Below, one piece after another: positions 44,995 through 56,796 of a stretch of 64,000 nt of DNA. The stretch spans positions 12,299,659-12,363,658 of the forward strand of contig CP141148.1 in NCBI GenBank assembly GCA_035235625.1. Reading direction: 5' to 3'. Below the pieces are notes generated by a model, which worked only from the letters and a program-made list of their open reading frames with translations, was not told where the DNA came from and did no database searches. A program made the translations under genes and the position numbers. Every line of letters starts with the position of its first letter. The first letter of the stretch is position 1. This DNA comes from Saururus chinensis (lineage: Eukaryota; Streptophyta; Magnoliopsida; Piperales; Saururaceae).

Positions 44995-45830
44995 TACTCC
45001 CGTTACAGCTTAGTTCAGGCTTTCGAATGAGCAGTCTCCTAGAACACATGAAGAAATAAGTCACATGAACAGGGTTCTTTATGCATCTACTGTAGGTTCA
45101 TTGATGTATGCAACCACATGCACTATATTAGATATAGCTCATGCTGTGAGTCAGGTTGCAAGGTTTATAGCAAACCCAGGTGAAGAGCACTGGAATACAG
45201 TGAAATTGATTCTAAGATATCTGAAGGGTTCTTTAGGTATGTCTTTACACTTTGGTGGGAGTTCTAGGATTAACTTAGTTGTCTTTGTTGATTCAGATTA
45301 TGAAGGTAATCTAGATAACAAAAGAAGCGCTTTGGGTTTTGTCTTTACATTAGGTAGTGGTGCAGTTGCTTGGCAGTCACAATTACAGAAATCTATTACA
45401 AATTCATCTGCTGAGGCAGTGTATATTGCAGCTACTGAAGCTTGCAAGATGATAATGTGGTTAAAAGCATACTTTAAGAAGTTGGAAAAATCTTAAGAGA
45501 GGTGCATATTCTATTGTGATAACAAGAGTGTAATTGATAGGACAAAGAATAATGTGTTTCATGCTAGAACAAAATATATTGAGATCAAGTATCTTATTGT
45601 GAGAGAACTTGTTGAAGAGAAGAAGGTCTTCTTGGAGAAGATACATAATAAGGAGAATTCAGGGGATATGCTTACTACAGTGGTAACGATGGAGAAACTG
45701 AGTATAGCCGTTGCTAGAGAAGAAAGGGAGGAGGTGGTGGATGTTTTTTCTCCCAGGTCTTTCTCCCACTCCTACCTTCTTGTCACACCCAAAAAACTTA
45801 TTAAAATAAGAAAAGTTTTCGTATGAGTTT
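44995..45830 (+). pseudogene. Copia A RNase H remnant
   Basis: One open frame (45065-45496) carries YASTVGSLMYA, VDSDYEGN (catalytic Asp), SAEAVYIAATEA (catalytic Glu) and ends in a TAA shared with copy B. The reading resumes with FYCDNKSVI (third Asp) and HARTKYIEIKY, RELVEEKK, to a degenerate tail near 45830. The preceding TAG near 45010 is also shared with copy B. Confidence 0.88.
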
Positions 45831-45878
45831 TCTTGAAGAGTCGGTCCATTTATTTCAAAGGATTGCCATGTGTATATC

Positions 45879-47825
45879 TGTAATGACCCGACCTAAGCCG
45901 GTCCCACAAAATCACTAATAGAAAATTTTCTTTTCTTTGAGCTAGGAATCATCGTCTGTGTGCGAGAGGTACAACGTTCATCTATGCACTATAGAGCTTC
46001 AAAGTTTCCTCGTACGTAGACTTAGGTTGTAACGAACACATACACACAATGAAGCTTCATAGTTCGTCGCATGTAAAATAGAATAAAACATATTATTATA
46101 AATAATTTGGATCGGGCCAACATTGTCTTGCTGTTGGTTGCCTATGTACGCATTGGATATTATTCCAACACGATCAGATCCGAATGTAGTTCTACCTAAC
46201 GGCTACTACATACATCAGACATCACAAAATCATATACGTTAAAATACGTATATACTAAAATTGAATCAAAATCATACTGAAACTCATAATCTATCGGAGT
46301 AAAGCGGAAGTTAATAAATCAACGAAATCGTACATTTCGCTGTACCACCACATCTTGCTTTATCACTGAGCCGAGACCGAAAACACATATTACACGTCTC
46401 GCTCTATCTTAGAGCGAAACCACACACGTCATAATATATAAGTGTACATCATGGCATATAGGCACACAACATGGCATATAGGCACATAGCACAACAGGCA
46501 TACAGATCGTAGCATAACACACATCATAACTAGCACATGTCATTCTATAATTAAAACGGGAGATCAGGAATGCTTACTCCCATCATGTCTCATAAGGTAT
46601 CGATATCTACGGACAGAACCCCATCTTGCTCTGGGTCTCTTTTTCTTGTTCTGGTGTTCAGGCAAGGCGTCTTTTAGTCTCGGGGCATTTCCTCCTTATA
46701 AGATCGTCAGCTCAGAAAATGAAACCCTCCAATGCAGAGAATATACTTGATTTAGTTAAGAACACCTCTTGGACCGACTAAATCAGAGTTAGGATGGCCA
46801 AAAACAGAGAAAACGAAGTTGGTCGGTACGGGTAGAACCTCTCCTTGTCTTGGGGTTTTTCCTCTTTATATGATCGCAAACTCAGAAAATGGAACCCTCC
46901 ATCATGTAGAACATACTCGATTTAGTCAACAACGCCTCTTGAATCGACTAAATCGGAGTTAGGATGGCCAGAAATAGAGAAAACGAAGTTGGTCGATGCT
47001 CGAAGGTAATGGGCAGAACCTCTCCTTGTCTTGGGATGTTTTCCTCCTTATAAGGACTCCAACTCGAAGAAAGGACCACTCCATTGGGTAGAGCACGCTT
47101 GATTTAGTAAGAAACGGGTCTTGAACGGCCTTAATCTGCTTTAGAACGGTCAGAAATAGGGGAGGAGAAGTTCTCCCTTAAAAATGAACTAGAATGGGCT
47201 ATTTATAAGCCTCCAGGCCGCCGAAACCACGGCACCATGCAGCCAAATCCGGCGGTGCCGCGGTTTTCGAACGGCAGCACCAGCCGTAATGCGCGGCTCA
47301 CGCCTGTACGTTACGCGGGTTGAGTCCGTGCATGCGGATTCGCGCTCCCGCCGCGTCGCGAATCCGCGGCGCCCACGGAACTGCGGGTGCACCTTGCGCC
47401 GCGCCGGCCCGCGCTGCGGCATGTGCCAGTCGCACACTGAGTGCCGCGGCGGCCTATTTAAATAATTATTTATTTTTTTCTTTTTCTTCTTTCTTCAAAC
47501 ACGGGTAATTTCTTACCCCAAATTTGGATTCACGCGTTCTTAGTACCGTTGGACTCGTATTGACGAGCCCTTCGATACAAACCCACTTAAAGCAGAAAAT
47601 CACACTATTTCCAAGTGGGTCCCGCCTATTGTCCACATTTTCCGAGGTCGTCACTTTCGGTCCCGACCTACATTTCACGCGTTCTTCGAATCGTTACGCT
47701 CGTTTCTTCGAGTTCTACTCAAATGCAGAGGTTTTAATGGTTAAAACCGTCTATAATTTATTAAAAAAATTACTAATTACCTCTAACCTCTTTAGTTCGA
47801 CGTAATCGAAAAACGAGGTGTTACA
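45879..47825 (-). mobile_element. Solo LTR of the LARD family, minus strand
   Basis: On the minus strand it begins TGTAACACCTCG and ends GGTCATTACA, with the GC-rich block, TATAAAT (47202-47208) and leader of the LARD LTR. It is flanked by the perfect duplication ATATC (45874-45878, 47826-47830). Unit 2 retains the uninterrupted site (about 62029-62048, GTATATCAATGCGC). Its 20-bp array has only one or two recognisable units and the hairpin is decayed, so it is older than or a different subfamily from 14345-21735. Solo LTRs arise by recombination between the two LTRs of a full element. Confidence 0.93.
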
Positions 47826-47830
47826 ATATC

Positions 47831-49026
47831 TATGCGCTAAGAGAATTGCCCACCTACACATTAGCATGCACCAAAAAGGTGAGCAATAAAGGCCAGTAAG
47901 GGAAAAATAATTCAACATCATAATGTAATTGTTCATTCATTATGGGTTAAACTCACATGTGCTGAATATTAAACAATTTTTCAAAAAGACAATCAATAAA
48001 TTTACCAAAGTTAAATGCAGGTTAAGACAATCATTGAACCAATTATAGGTGTTCTTTGATCATTTAACTTCTCACTATTTTGTCAAACCATCCTCGTTAT
48101 GTCACATTTGGATATCACAATGTTTTGTTGAGTGGCATATGATAATCTCAAAAGAATAGAGCACAGGAGAAATTTTGGGACTATGCATCTCAGGTTGAAC
48201 TACCCTCATCCACTTGCTTACATTCTTAGGCACAAAAGTCACCATTTTTAGCACGTGAATTCATCCGAATTCATCACGATGATAAGCATTATTTAAATAG
48301 TAATTTAAGACTTCCATTGTATGGTCTATTAACGATTCTGTTCATGTGATCCTGTTAGGTTCATTAATAGTTTTTTCACTCCCCACATGACCTGACTATA
48401 TTCATGTACTCTTTTCAAAACTTTTTTCATGCTTTATTATATGTTTTAAGGAAAAAATTAAGACGCACTGGTTCAAACGTGCGTTTGCATGCACTAGGCT
48501 CATTGCTCATCGTCAAATCGATATTTGATGGTATGTGTTGATCATGGGGCAAGTTGATGAATTCAAAACCCGCCCACCCCATGAGTATTAATGGATGCTC
48601 GATTGAATTGTGCGGCCCAATGTGTTTGGCACACATGCACAGGCATGCACTAGACACATGAATTGGAGTCTTTATATAATTACATATACATATACACATG
48701 ATTTACAACAAATAATAAACATAAATGTCATAAATATTAGTGTAAAAATTGTTAAATTGTTAATTACTAGGAAGAGGTAAGACAATATAGCAAAACATCA
48801 CTAGAACTAGATCCTTTTGGAGTAAAAAATAATACTCTCTCTGTCCCATATTAACCATTTTGTTCTTGTGATCCTGTTAGGTTCATTAGTAGCGCTTTTC
48901 ACTCCCCAAATGACCTAACTATATTCATGTACTCTTATCAATACTTTTTTCATGCTTTATTATATGTTTTACGGAAAAAATTAAGACGCACTTGGTCAAA
49001 CATGCGTCTCCATGCACTGGGCTCAT
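47831..49026. other. 1.2-kb non-coding flank F, unit 1, with a 180-bp direct repeat
   Basis: Starts TATGCGCTAAGAGAATTGCC, matching 62041 onward in unit 2. Two copies of a 180-bp segment (48329-48508 and 48851-49031) share GATCCTGTTAGGTTCATTA, ACTATATTCATGTACTCTT and TTAAGACGCACT. The word TACTCTCTCTGTCCCATATT just before the second copy resembles a Stowaway-type terminus. No coding potential. Confidence 0.7.
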
Positions 49027-49601
49027 TGCTCTTTGAATGCCCAATGAACTTGTTTGTTGGTTGGGGGAAATAAAGCCCTTGTCCTACTTTAAAGTAGTTA
49101 TTTTGTGTTTTTAATTTGTAGTTTGGTGCCAAAGTGGTCTGTAATAATAAACTAACGAGTCTCACACCTCGTTTTTACTTATTTTTTTAACACCCAATTT
49201 ATTTTAAAATTGAGAAAATCACATTTAGATTTTTTTTTTGCATTAGAATCACAAAGAGTTTTAAAAGCTTATCTCATAAATGTATACTTGGTTTCCAAAG
49301 CGTTGAAGTTTATTTCATAGAGGATTGGAGGCTCATTTTAGAAACAAAACTGAAATATTCATGCCCCTTTTAGAGTTCACGCAATATTGCATAAGTATTG
49401 AAAATAAAGGTGTATCACTTGACGTTTGGTTTATTGATTTTGAATTTGAACACATTTATCTTCAAATGATAATTATTAACTTGTTTATTTAATTATTTAT
49501 AATTTTGGTCGACATAACCTGTCCACTTGACTCTAAAAAGTGTCAATTCAGTTCAAGGAGTTTGGGATGGTTCAGTATTTACTTATTATTCTTTTTTATT
49601 A

Positions 49602-50370
49602 CATGTGGCTCAGACCTTATTTTTATTTTTTATTGAATGTGGGTATTCAGACCCCACTTTTTTCCGAGTGTCCCCTATTTCTCCCCACTTCCTTATTTCC
49701 CAGTTCCATTTGTCGTTACCTCTCTTCTTCTTCTCCGGTGTAACCACAAACGCCACTGACTTATTCTCACCACTGCGGTTGGGCCGTGGCCTGTCGAGGC
49801 CAAAAGTGGTCGTTGGTTGCGACCACTAGACGTGGCCCTGGGAGTGGCCGATGGCCGACGGCCAGCAATGACAGCAACCAAATGCAACCGCTAGTCATGG
49901 CCAACAATGGCTGTAACTCTGTGGCTGCTGGGAGCAGCTAGCAGCGGCCACGACCCTACAGCCGTGGGCGTGGCCAGCAACCGCCGCGACTTCGGAGTCT
50001 AGGGCCATGGCCAGTAGCGGGTCACAACTACTAGGCACAGGCAGTAACGACCACAACCCTGCAACTGCTAGACCTCGGGGTCGCGGGGCGCAACTAGCAG
50101 TGTGTTGCAGTAGCTAGGTGCGGCCAGTAGCACGTCTCGGCCAGCACCCCATCGCTGTTGTTGGCAGCCAATAGTGGTCTCGGCCGCTAGTCACTAGGCT
50201 TAGCCTCTGGGGCCCTTGGTTGTAGCCGCGGTCAGATTTAGCCTGCTAGCACCAGAGTTAGTGCCAGAGGAGAAGGGGAAGAGGGATGGGGGAGAGGGGG
50301 AAAGAAGTGAAAAAAAAACACAATCTTTGGGGTATACAGGAACCAAAAAAAGGTCTGAATAGCCACATTC
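49602..50370. mobile_element. TIR element T in R copy 4
   Basis: Left termini at 49602 (ACATGTGGCTCAGACC) and 49635 (GAATGTGGGTATTCAGACC); right terminus GGTCTGAATAGCCACATTC ending at 50370. The interior has a GC-rich block (about 49740-50230) homologous to that of copy 2. The doubled left terminus is seen in copies 2, 4 and 5. Confidence 0.68.
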
Positions 50371-50667
50371 TTTTCTATTTGAGGTCTGGTAGAGCCTCTC
50401 AAATGAATCATAACAATAATTTTGTGTATGTGAGGTTGCAACAACACCTTTGGGGTTTGAGACACGGCAGGTGATGCACATGGTAAGATTCCGTCCTGCC
50501 ATTGCTTTTGGACTTAGGTCTATATATGGGGAAGCATTTGGTATGTAATCAGCCTATTTTGGCAACTTCCACCAATTTAGTTCTGTGAACCTTATCACAC
50601 TACAAGTTTCAACTGCATAACCTTAGCCGAAATTCAAAATATCAACAAAATTTTTACTCATCAACGA

Positions 50668-51235
50668 AAAGCTCTTAATTTTGATGCCGTGTTTATGGGA
50701 GAAATTCAACATAAGCATTAATGAAGTGGGATTATCAGTCATTGGAATGGTCATTTTCTAGTGCGTTGGCCACTCTAAGTGCCCGCCCCCATATACAATG
50801 TTGGTTGAGACATTGGCATGCTTTTCTTACTATTTGACAAAGTCATTTTGCAGAGTGACTTGGTTGATTATTAACTTCTTTCAGCTTAATGGTTCCCAAA
50901 TTCCCATGGAAAGCCATTTTTGCCTCACCTTAATGCAAAATTTTGAGGTGGTACAAGTATATCATCGGAAGCAAATTTACTTGCGCTTGGTTATTGTTCA
51001 TGTTACTAGCCACTCAAGTGCCCACACTTGAGACATTTGCATGCTTTTCCTACTTATTGTTGGCTTCCTGCAAGAAATTCATTTTGCATGAGGGACTCAA
51101 AGTTGATTATTAACTTCCTTCATCTTAATGTTTCCCAAATTCCCACGAAAAGCCATATTTGCCTCACCTCCATACAAAGTTTTTAGGTGGTACATACATA
51201 TCATTAGGAAGCTAATTAGGTTGCACTTGGTTATT
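50668..51235 (+). pseudogene. RVT_3-type RNase H remnant (R copy 4, two units)
   Basis: Starts KALNFDAVFMGE (first Asp block; Gly changed to Ala), has a shortened Glu-helix unit with LQSD and a second half ending at an EANxxAL-like block near 51220. It is the most eroded of the four copies. Confidence 0.6.
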
Positions 51236-51694
51236 GTTCATATTACTAGCTTAAATCTTTCTTTAATTTCCTTGCTTAAATAGAATAATAAAAATAAATA
51301 TCTAAACAATGAAAAGTCTCACACAGCAGGAGAAAGCAAAAAGTGAAAAGGTAATCTTATCTAAACATGAGAATAAGGTTTATTATGTTGATTTTCAAAA
51401 TATAGTTCCTTAACATCCGGTGAAGGTAGGACCAAGGAAATTATAAAGAATATTATAGTCATTGACTTGGCCGAGATGGACATAATAGAGCACTGTACGA
51501 TGAGATGGTCACTGGAAAGGGCTCACCGCCAGTAGAATCTTTGGCCAGAGAAGACCGGACAACTTCGGAGGTTAGGGCGGTGGCCATCATTTGCTCTCAA
51601 TTTTGTTGCATTACAAAGAATTCATCGTCAAGGAAATGATGCACGGGAGGTGAGTGCAAGCATGAACTCCATGAATATAATGCTTTGATACTAA

Positions 51695-52603
51695 TGATGT
51701 GATTTGGAATATATGTCAGGATAATGACCAGGAAAGTGGGACGAAGGGAGAGTAGCAGAGAGAAGGGGAGAAAGTGGATTACATGGGAGAGGAGGAGATT
51801 AGGACTCAATAATTTATTGCCTAATCTCTATTACGGCCTAAGTCCTTACATCGAATTGAGTCCTTTATTGGGCTCACTAAAAGGTGCTTGAAGTTCATTA
51901 AATTAATTAAAAAGAAAGTTCTATTGAACATAATTAACTAATGACCTGATTGCCTTAATTATTAATAACATAATCAAACCTTAATTAACTTAGCATACAA
52001 GCCCCATAGGCAGGTAAGGGCTCATTAGATGGAATGGATCACATCTTGACAGGTGAAACATAATTACGGACTCATTAAGTGAAGGGTAGTTTTGTCTTTT
52101 GCTTTGAAAGACCTAAGTTATAAATAAAGAAGCTATTATGTGATTGGCGTGTGGAGAACAGTTCGGTGTGTGGAGAATTCCGAACTAGAAGATTTCAGAG
52201 CTGCCACGACCCGGAACCGCAGAGTCCAACACAAAGCAACACAGAGAAAAAGAAAACAAGAATTTTTGGGAGGAGGAAGTTTGAGTTTTCTTCTTGTGTA
52301 TTACACGAGGAGCATTGCTGAGAAATATTGTAATTCTCTTGTACTTTAATTATCTATCTAGTGGAATTGTGTGATCCCGTGGATGTAAGCAACAAAGCCG
52401 AACCACGTTAAATTCCCTTGTATACTTTGCTCTCGTATTGGTGTTTCTAAATCCATTATTCTGCATTATAGGCAGGGGAATAGTTAATTTATACTCTGTT
52501 CGCCCTGATCTCCAGAACTATAAATATATACTCTGTTTGGCCAGAACCAGAGTATAGTAAACTTATACTCTGTTTGGCGAGGCTTGTAATTTTATTCCCC
52601 ACA
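51695..52603 (+). repeat. 5' LTR of copia element B
   Basis: Same length as LTR A and nearly identical, with TATAAATA at 52119-52126 and the same CCCCACA end. The lead with the outward-facing primer-like site is also conserved (TGCTTTGATACTAATGATG). Confidence 0.78.
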
Positions 52604-52628
52604 ATTGGTATCGGCGCTTCAGGAGGAG

Positions 52629-52704
52629 ATGGCCGACGATAGCAAGTTCAAGATAGAGAAGTTTAATGACCAAAATTACAGATTTTTGCGCACGCAGATT
52701 GAAG
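52629..52704 (+). pseudogene. Copia B gag, first 25 codons before the S2 insertion
   Basis: ATG at 52629 with the same start as copy A (ADDSKFKIEKFN). The frame is broken by S2 after the sequence CAGATTGAAG, and the reading resumes at 57281 after the target duplication. Confidence 0.85.
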
Positions 52705-53039
52705 TGTAAGGTCCCTGATTTTTCTACGATTTTCTGGGATTTTTCTGCCATTTTTCTGGTCATTTTCGGCAGGAAAATGTGACGTTTCAGCGTATGGGTA
52801 TTTGTGTCTTTTCCCCATATTTATACCCGTAGAGTCGGGTGTGGGGCTTAGTCGCAGGCCACGGGCCTCGCTGCGCGCTTACGGCGCGAATTTTGGAGGT
52901 TCGGCGCGTAACTAGTGAGTTAACGCGCATTGGGGACGTAGATGTAAAAATTAAAAAGTTTAACTATACATATCTTCCTCCCCGTCGGTTTTCACAGAAC
53001 CGACTTCCAGAAATTTTTTTGACGTCCAGTGAGTTTTTG

Positions 53040-54390
53040 AGAAAACCCGAGGGCATATCCGGTCGCTCCGTTCTCCCTCCTCCGTCGTCGGATTCCGTTG
53101 ATTCTTGTCAGGATCCGCTTTGCCTCACCGCCACGAGTCCGTAGGTACCGGCTATGACCGCCGCCACGGCCTCTTCGCTCCTCCACGAGGTACCGAACCT
53201 TTTTTCGGGTTTTTCTCTCCTTCAATCCCGTTTTTGCACTATGGGTGTACGATTTTGACATCGTTTGCGGCCGCTCTCAACTAGACTTATGTTTAGTTGG
53301 CCGCTAGGAACCCATAGACACTGGCTGGAGCCGCCGCCATGCTTTCTTCGCTCCGTGGTGAGCTACCGATCTTTTGGTCGGGTTTTTGTTACTATTCACA
53401 TCTCACTGTCCGTGGGATGTTTTGGACGCCGGTGTGTTTCCGGTCGTCGTCCGGCCATCGGATGGACTCTGTCCAGCCTACCTCGACCCAGTGTCGGTAG
53501 GGGGTTGCCGTTTCCGACCCCGCCTCGCCCCTATTGCCTTGCTCCGCCCGATTAGACGCTTTGGGTGCGTCTCGGGTCGTTGCCATTGGCGAGTTATGGG
53601 CCATTTGGCCGTCGTGGGCTCTGCCCCGGCTCGGCGACAGTGAGGGTCAGCCCCACTTGGCCTAATTATATTACCGCTCGGAATGGGCCGCTTGTCATGG
53701 CCTTATACCGTGCGAGATGCATAGCCGCCCGCACCATGGGTATTGGTTGTGGGTGGCGATCGGCGATGTCGCCGCTTTGATTGGCCACAGCTAAGGGTCT
53801 TAGCCCTGTTGGCTTTTGTGGGCCTTGAGTCGCCTCATTTCAGCCATCTCCCCCGCTCCTTTGGGCCGCGTGCACATGTAGCCACGCGTGTACTTCTGGG
53901 TTTAGGCGCCGCATTCGTGCCGCCTAACCATCGGTTGGCTTTGCCACCGAGTGGAGTTGACCACTAGAGCTGTCCTCCACCTCTCCTTTGGTTCTCGAGC
54001 GTTGCCCCACGCTCTCCGCCCGTATGTGGGCCTTTGTTGACCGAAATCGTCGCCGTTGGGTGCTGTCCACGGCCGATTTCGATGTCTTTGTGGCCTGCTG
54101 AGCACGTTTTAGCCACCGGCTGATCTTCAGAGTGTACACCCTTGACTTCGGGTTGCACCGCCACTTAGGTTGGCACGATATTTCTCCCGGCCGCCCTAGT
54201 GTGCCGCCGTGGATCGCGGGTTTTACCGCATTGATATCTGACACTCTGTTTGGCCGTGATAGTTCCGGCGCATCCTAAAATCCTCGGGACAGCAGCTCTC
54301 TCAGCCAGGCAACGGTTTTGACCGCCAACTCCGCCGCCGACGCCGCCACCGTCGTGTGCTCGCCATCGAACGTCATGATTACGAGGTAGG
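53040..54390 (+). other. GC-rich leader-like block of S2
   Basis: Corresponds to 36240-38335 of S1. It includes the CGTGATAGTTCCGGCGCATCC end of a shared open frame and a possible donor-like GAG|GTAGGG at about 54382. Frames differ from S1 by indels. Confidence 0.5.
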
Positions 54391-54569
54391 GGAGCTTTGA
54401 ACTCGTAAATTCATGAAGCATGCTTTGAATGAGTAGCAGCATGCTAGGATTGTATGATTCCATGCTTGGATGTTAAGTAACGATCCGATTGCATGATGTT
54501 CGTGTAAGCATGATTGTATGGTATGATTGATATGCATGAGATGTATGCATGTTTTACGGATGTGGATTA

Positions 54570-54760
54570 TGTATGCGCTGGCGATGGCTAGCAAATATGT
54601 CAGTATGCTATGTATGGGTTATGCACGTGCTAGTGATGGCTAGCGTGCATGTTTGAAGTATGTATGAATGTGTGTGTGCACGTGCTAGAGATGACTAGCG
54701 TGTACGTTTGATGTATGCATGTGCTAGTGATGGCTAGCGTGCATGTTTGTAAGTTATGTA
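54570..54760 (+). repeat. GCTAG-rich tandem array in S2
   Basis: Units of GTGCTAGTGATGGCTAGCGTGCATG-like sequence recur about four times. The counterpart is at about 35920-36045 in S1. Confidence 0.75.
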
Positions 54761-55492
54761 TGTATGACCGTATGTGTATGTTCTACGTATGTGTGAGACA
54801 TACGTATGTATGATGGCATTTGCCTATGCTTTGGGTAGGTGTAAGAGTATGTGGGCAAAAGTATGGGCGATGGACAGTAAGAGGTGACAGAAGCTCTGTC
54901 TGAATTTGGATGCGGTTGTGTAAGCGTATGACAGAGGATAAGAGTATGACGGGCAAGGATTAGAATGGATCAGTTTGAGGTGGATTGTATGTTGGGCATT
55001 TGTCAGACAGTAAGAGTGTTCATAATTGTACAAGCATAACGTACAGATTATGAAGTGAAAAGTAAGTATAATAAGTGAGATATAAGTAAGAGGGCGACAA
55101 CTGGGTTGGCTCTGAGGAGCGTTATTTGAGGATGTCAGTGTAAGAGGTTTTGGCCATAAGATGGATGGCGAAGTGTAAGACTGTAAGGGTTTGTTGTACG
55201 GTGAGTTTTGTCCATGATGTGGACGGGTAAGTGAAGTCTGCTGCCTTGACGAACTGGGGTTTCGATCGGGCTCAGCTTCGGTGTGATCAGTCGAGGACTG
55301 TGAGTTTGTGTGGCATAATTGTACCGCATAATATACTTAATTCAAACTTGAATTATAAGCACAGCTAATGATAGCGTTGTGAGTTTGAGACCTGAGGGTT
55401 CAACGGATTAAGTTCCGTGTTTGAGCTGGCCGCTGATGAGTTGGCCGAGCGTTTATCATGTCTTGCCATGGTGTTTATCCTGCGGGATGTTG

Positions 55493-55745
55493 TCTGTGTG
55501 CTATGTAGAGCACCGGACGTCTGATGCTCTGCTGAGAGCGACGTCATTTTGATTTGGTCTACGTGCTGTATAAGCCCAGACGTTTGATTCTCTGTTGAGA
55601 GCGATGTACGTTTCTGACTTTATCTGCGTGCTGTATAAGCCCAGACGTCTGATGCTCTGCTGAGAGCGACGTATGTTTCTGATTTGGTCTGTGTGCTGTG
55701 TAAGCCCAGACGTTTGATGCTCTGTTGAGAGCGTTGTATGTTTTC
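55493..55745 (+). repeat. About 65-bp tandem repeat, four units, in S2
   Basis: GATGCTCTGCTGAGAGCG and GTGCTGTATAAGCCCAGACG alternate; the GAGAGCG word falls near 55534, 55597, 55660 and 55728. Confidence 0.9.
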
Positions 55746-55790
55746 GCCCAAGAGTGGCACTGTACGTTTCTGCCCAAGAGTGGCAATGGT

Positions 55791-55930
55791 ACTATAAGAC
55801 CCATTATGGTGGGCAATTCTATGGTACTATAAGACCCATTATGGTGGGCAATTCTCTGGCACTATAAGACCCATTATGGTGGGCGATTCTATGGCACTAT
55901 AAGACCCATTATGGTGGGCAACTGTATGAC
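55791..55930 (+). repeat. 35-bp tandem repeat, four units, in S2
   Basis: ACTATAAGACCCATTATGG starts at 55791, 55826, 55861 and 55896, a period of exactly 35. S1 has three units. Confidence 0.95.
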
Positions 55931-56149
55931 CCCTTATGTGTGGGTGTTTATGTTTACGCGCTCAGGTAAGTAGTATCATGGATCTACTCTTACCTGTTTG
56001 ATCCAGTGCCCCATGAGCATTGGTGTGCCTTACCTTTGGAAAAGTCCATGGCGTCTAGTCACTCCCCGGAGGTTAAGGTGTTGCCCCAGTGGCATTCTTT
56101 TCCATTTCGACGCTGGAGCTTATTAGTTGTAATGAGCTTCAGTGGTCGT

Positions 56150-56680
56150 TGATATGTGTACGATTATGAGCAGGACTGTAAGTGTATGAGTATGAGTAAG
56201 ACTGTAAGCGTATGAGTATGAGCAGGACTGTAAGTGTATGAGTATGAGCAGGACTGTAAGTGTATGAGTATGAGTAAGACTGTAAGCGTATGAGTATGAG
56301 TAAGACTGTAAGCGTATGAGTATGAGCACGACTGTAAGAGTATGAGTACGATTGTGAGAATATGGTTCTGAGTAAGACAATAAGTATGATTTTGTGCAGA
56401 CTGTACGAGTAAGGTCGTACGAGTCTGATTGTACGAGTAAGGTCGTACATGTATGGGTAAGCTGGATGAGTGAGCATACGATTGTACAAGTAAGATCGTA
56501 CAAGTATGCGTATGTTGTATGAGTATGCGTACGGTAGTACGAGTAAATTGTATGACCCTGGATAAGGGTGTTTGTGTAAGTTGTTTGGATAGTATGATTT
56601 TGGCACGATGGTGCCTTCGGTATGTCTGTGGCACGATGGTGCCTTTGGTATGATCGTATGCGTTTGAGCATGTTATGATT
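56150..56680 (+). repeat. GTATGAG-rich tandem array in S2
   Basis: GACTGTAAGYGTATGAGTATGAG units recur at 20-24 base spacing from about 56158 to 56345, then decay into GTACGAGTAAG words. Reverse-strand open frames over it are compositional. Confidence 0.85.
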
Positions 56681-56778
56681 ATTATGTTGACTGCTTCATG
56701 TTTGAGTTGCATGATGCATGCATTTTTGAACTTATGGAGTTCACCGTTTGGGATTTCCCCTACTGGGTATTTTCCTAC

Positions 56779-56796
56779 TGAGTATGAAAATACTCA
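56779..56796 (+). repeat. Conserved hairpin with GAAA loop in S2
   Basis: TGAGTATGAAAATACTCA: a 7-bp perfect stem and a GAAA loop, identical in S1 although much of the surroundings has diverged. Confidence 0.85.

Larger units (their letters stand above)
40885..45830 (+). mobile_element. Degenerate Ty1/copia retrotransposon A, 3' LTR missing
   Basis: The order LTR, primer site, gag, protease, integrase, reverse transcriptase, RNase H is that of Ty1/copia. Gag and integrase motifs resemble the Tork/Tnt1-like group. The coding part ends about 50 bp before the solo-LTR target site with no polypurine tract or 3' LTR, and copy B ends in the same way. The 3' end was therefore lost before the duplication. 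Every protein is interrupted by stops. Confidence 0.9.
40648..51457 (+). repeat. Tandem duplication, unit 1 (10.8 kb)
   Basis: Begins GTCATTGACTTGGCCGAG exactly as unit 2 does at 51458, while the sequence to the left differs (R copy 3 versus R copy 4). Contents in order: a 237-bp lead, copia LTR, copia coding remnants, solo LTR, 1.2-kb flank and R copy 4. Unit 2 repeats the same order. The length difference is explained by the three private insertions and one deletion, so this is a direct segmental duplication rather than two independent insertions. Confidence 0.88.
49027..51457 (+). repeat. Dispersed repeat R, copy 4
   Basis: Very close to copy 5 and of the same subtype as copy 2, with the T element and two RNase H half-units. 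It ends abruptly at TTATAAAGAATATTATA where unit 2 begins. R copy 2 continues past this point, so the breakpoint lies inside R. Confidence 0.85.

Noticed and set aside
48833-48857. Stowaway-like terminus TACTCTCTCTGTCCCATATT
   Set aside because: No matching inverted end was found within a MITE-sized distance, so it is noted only within flank F.
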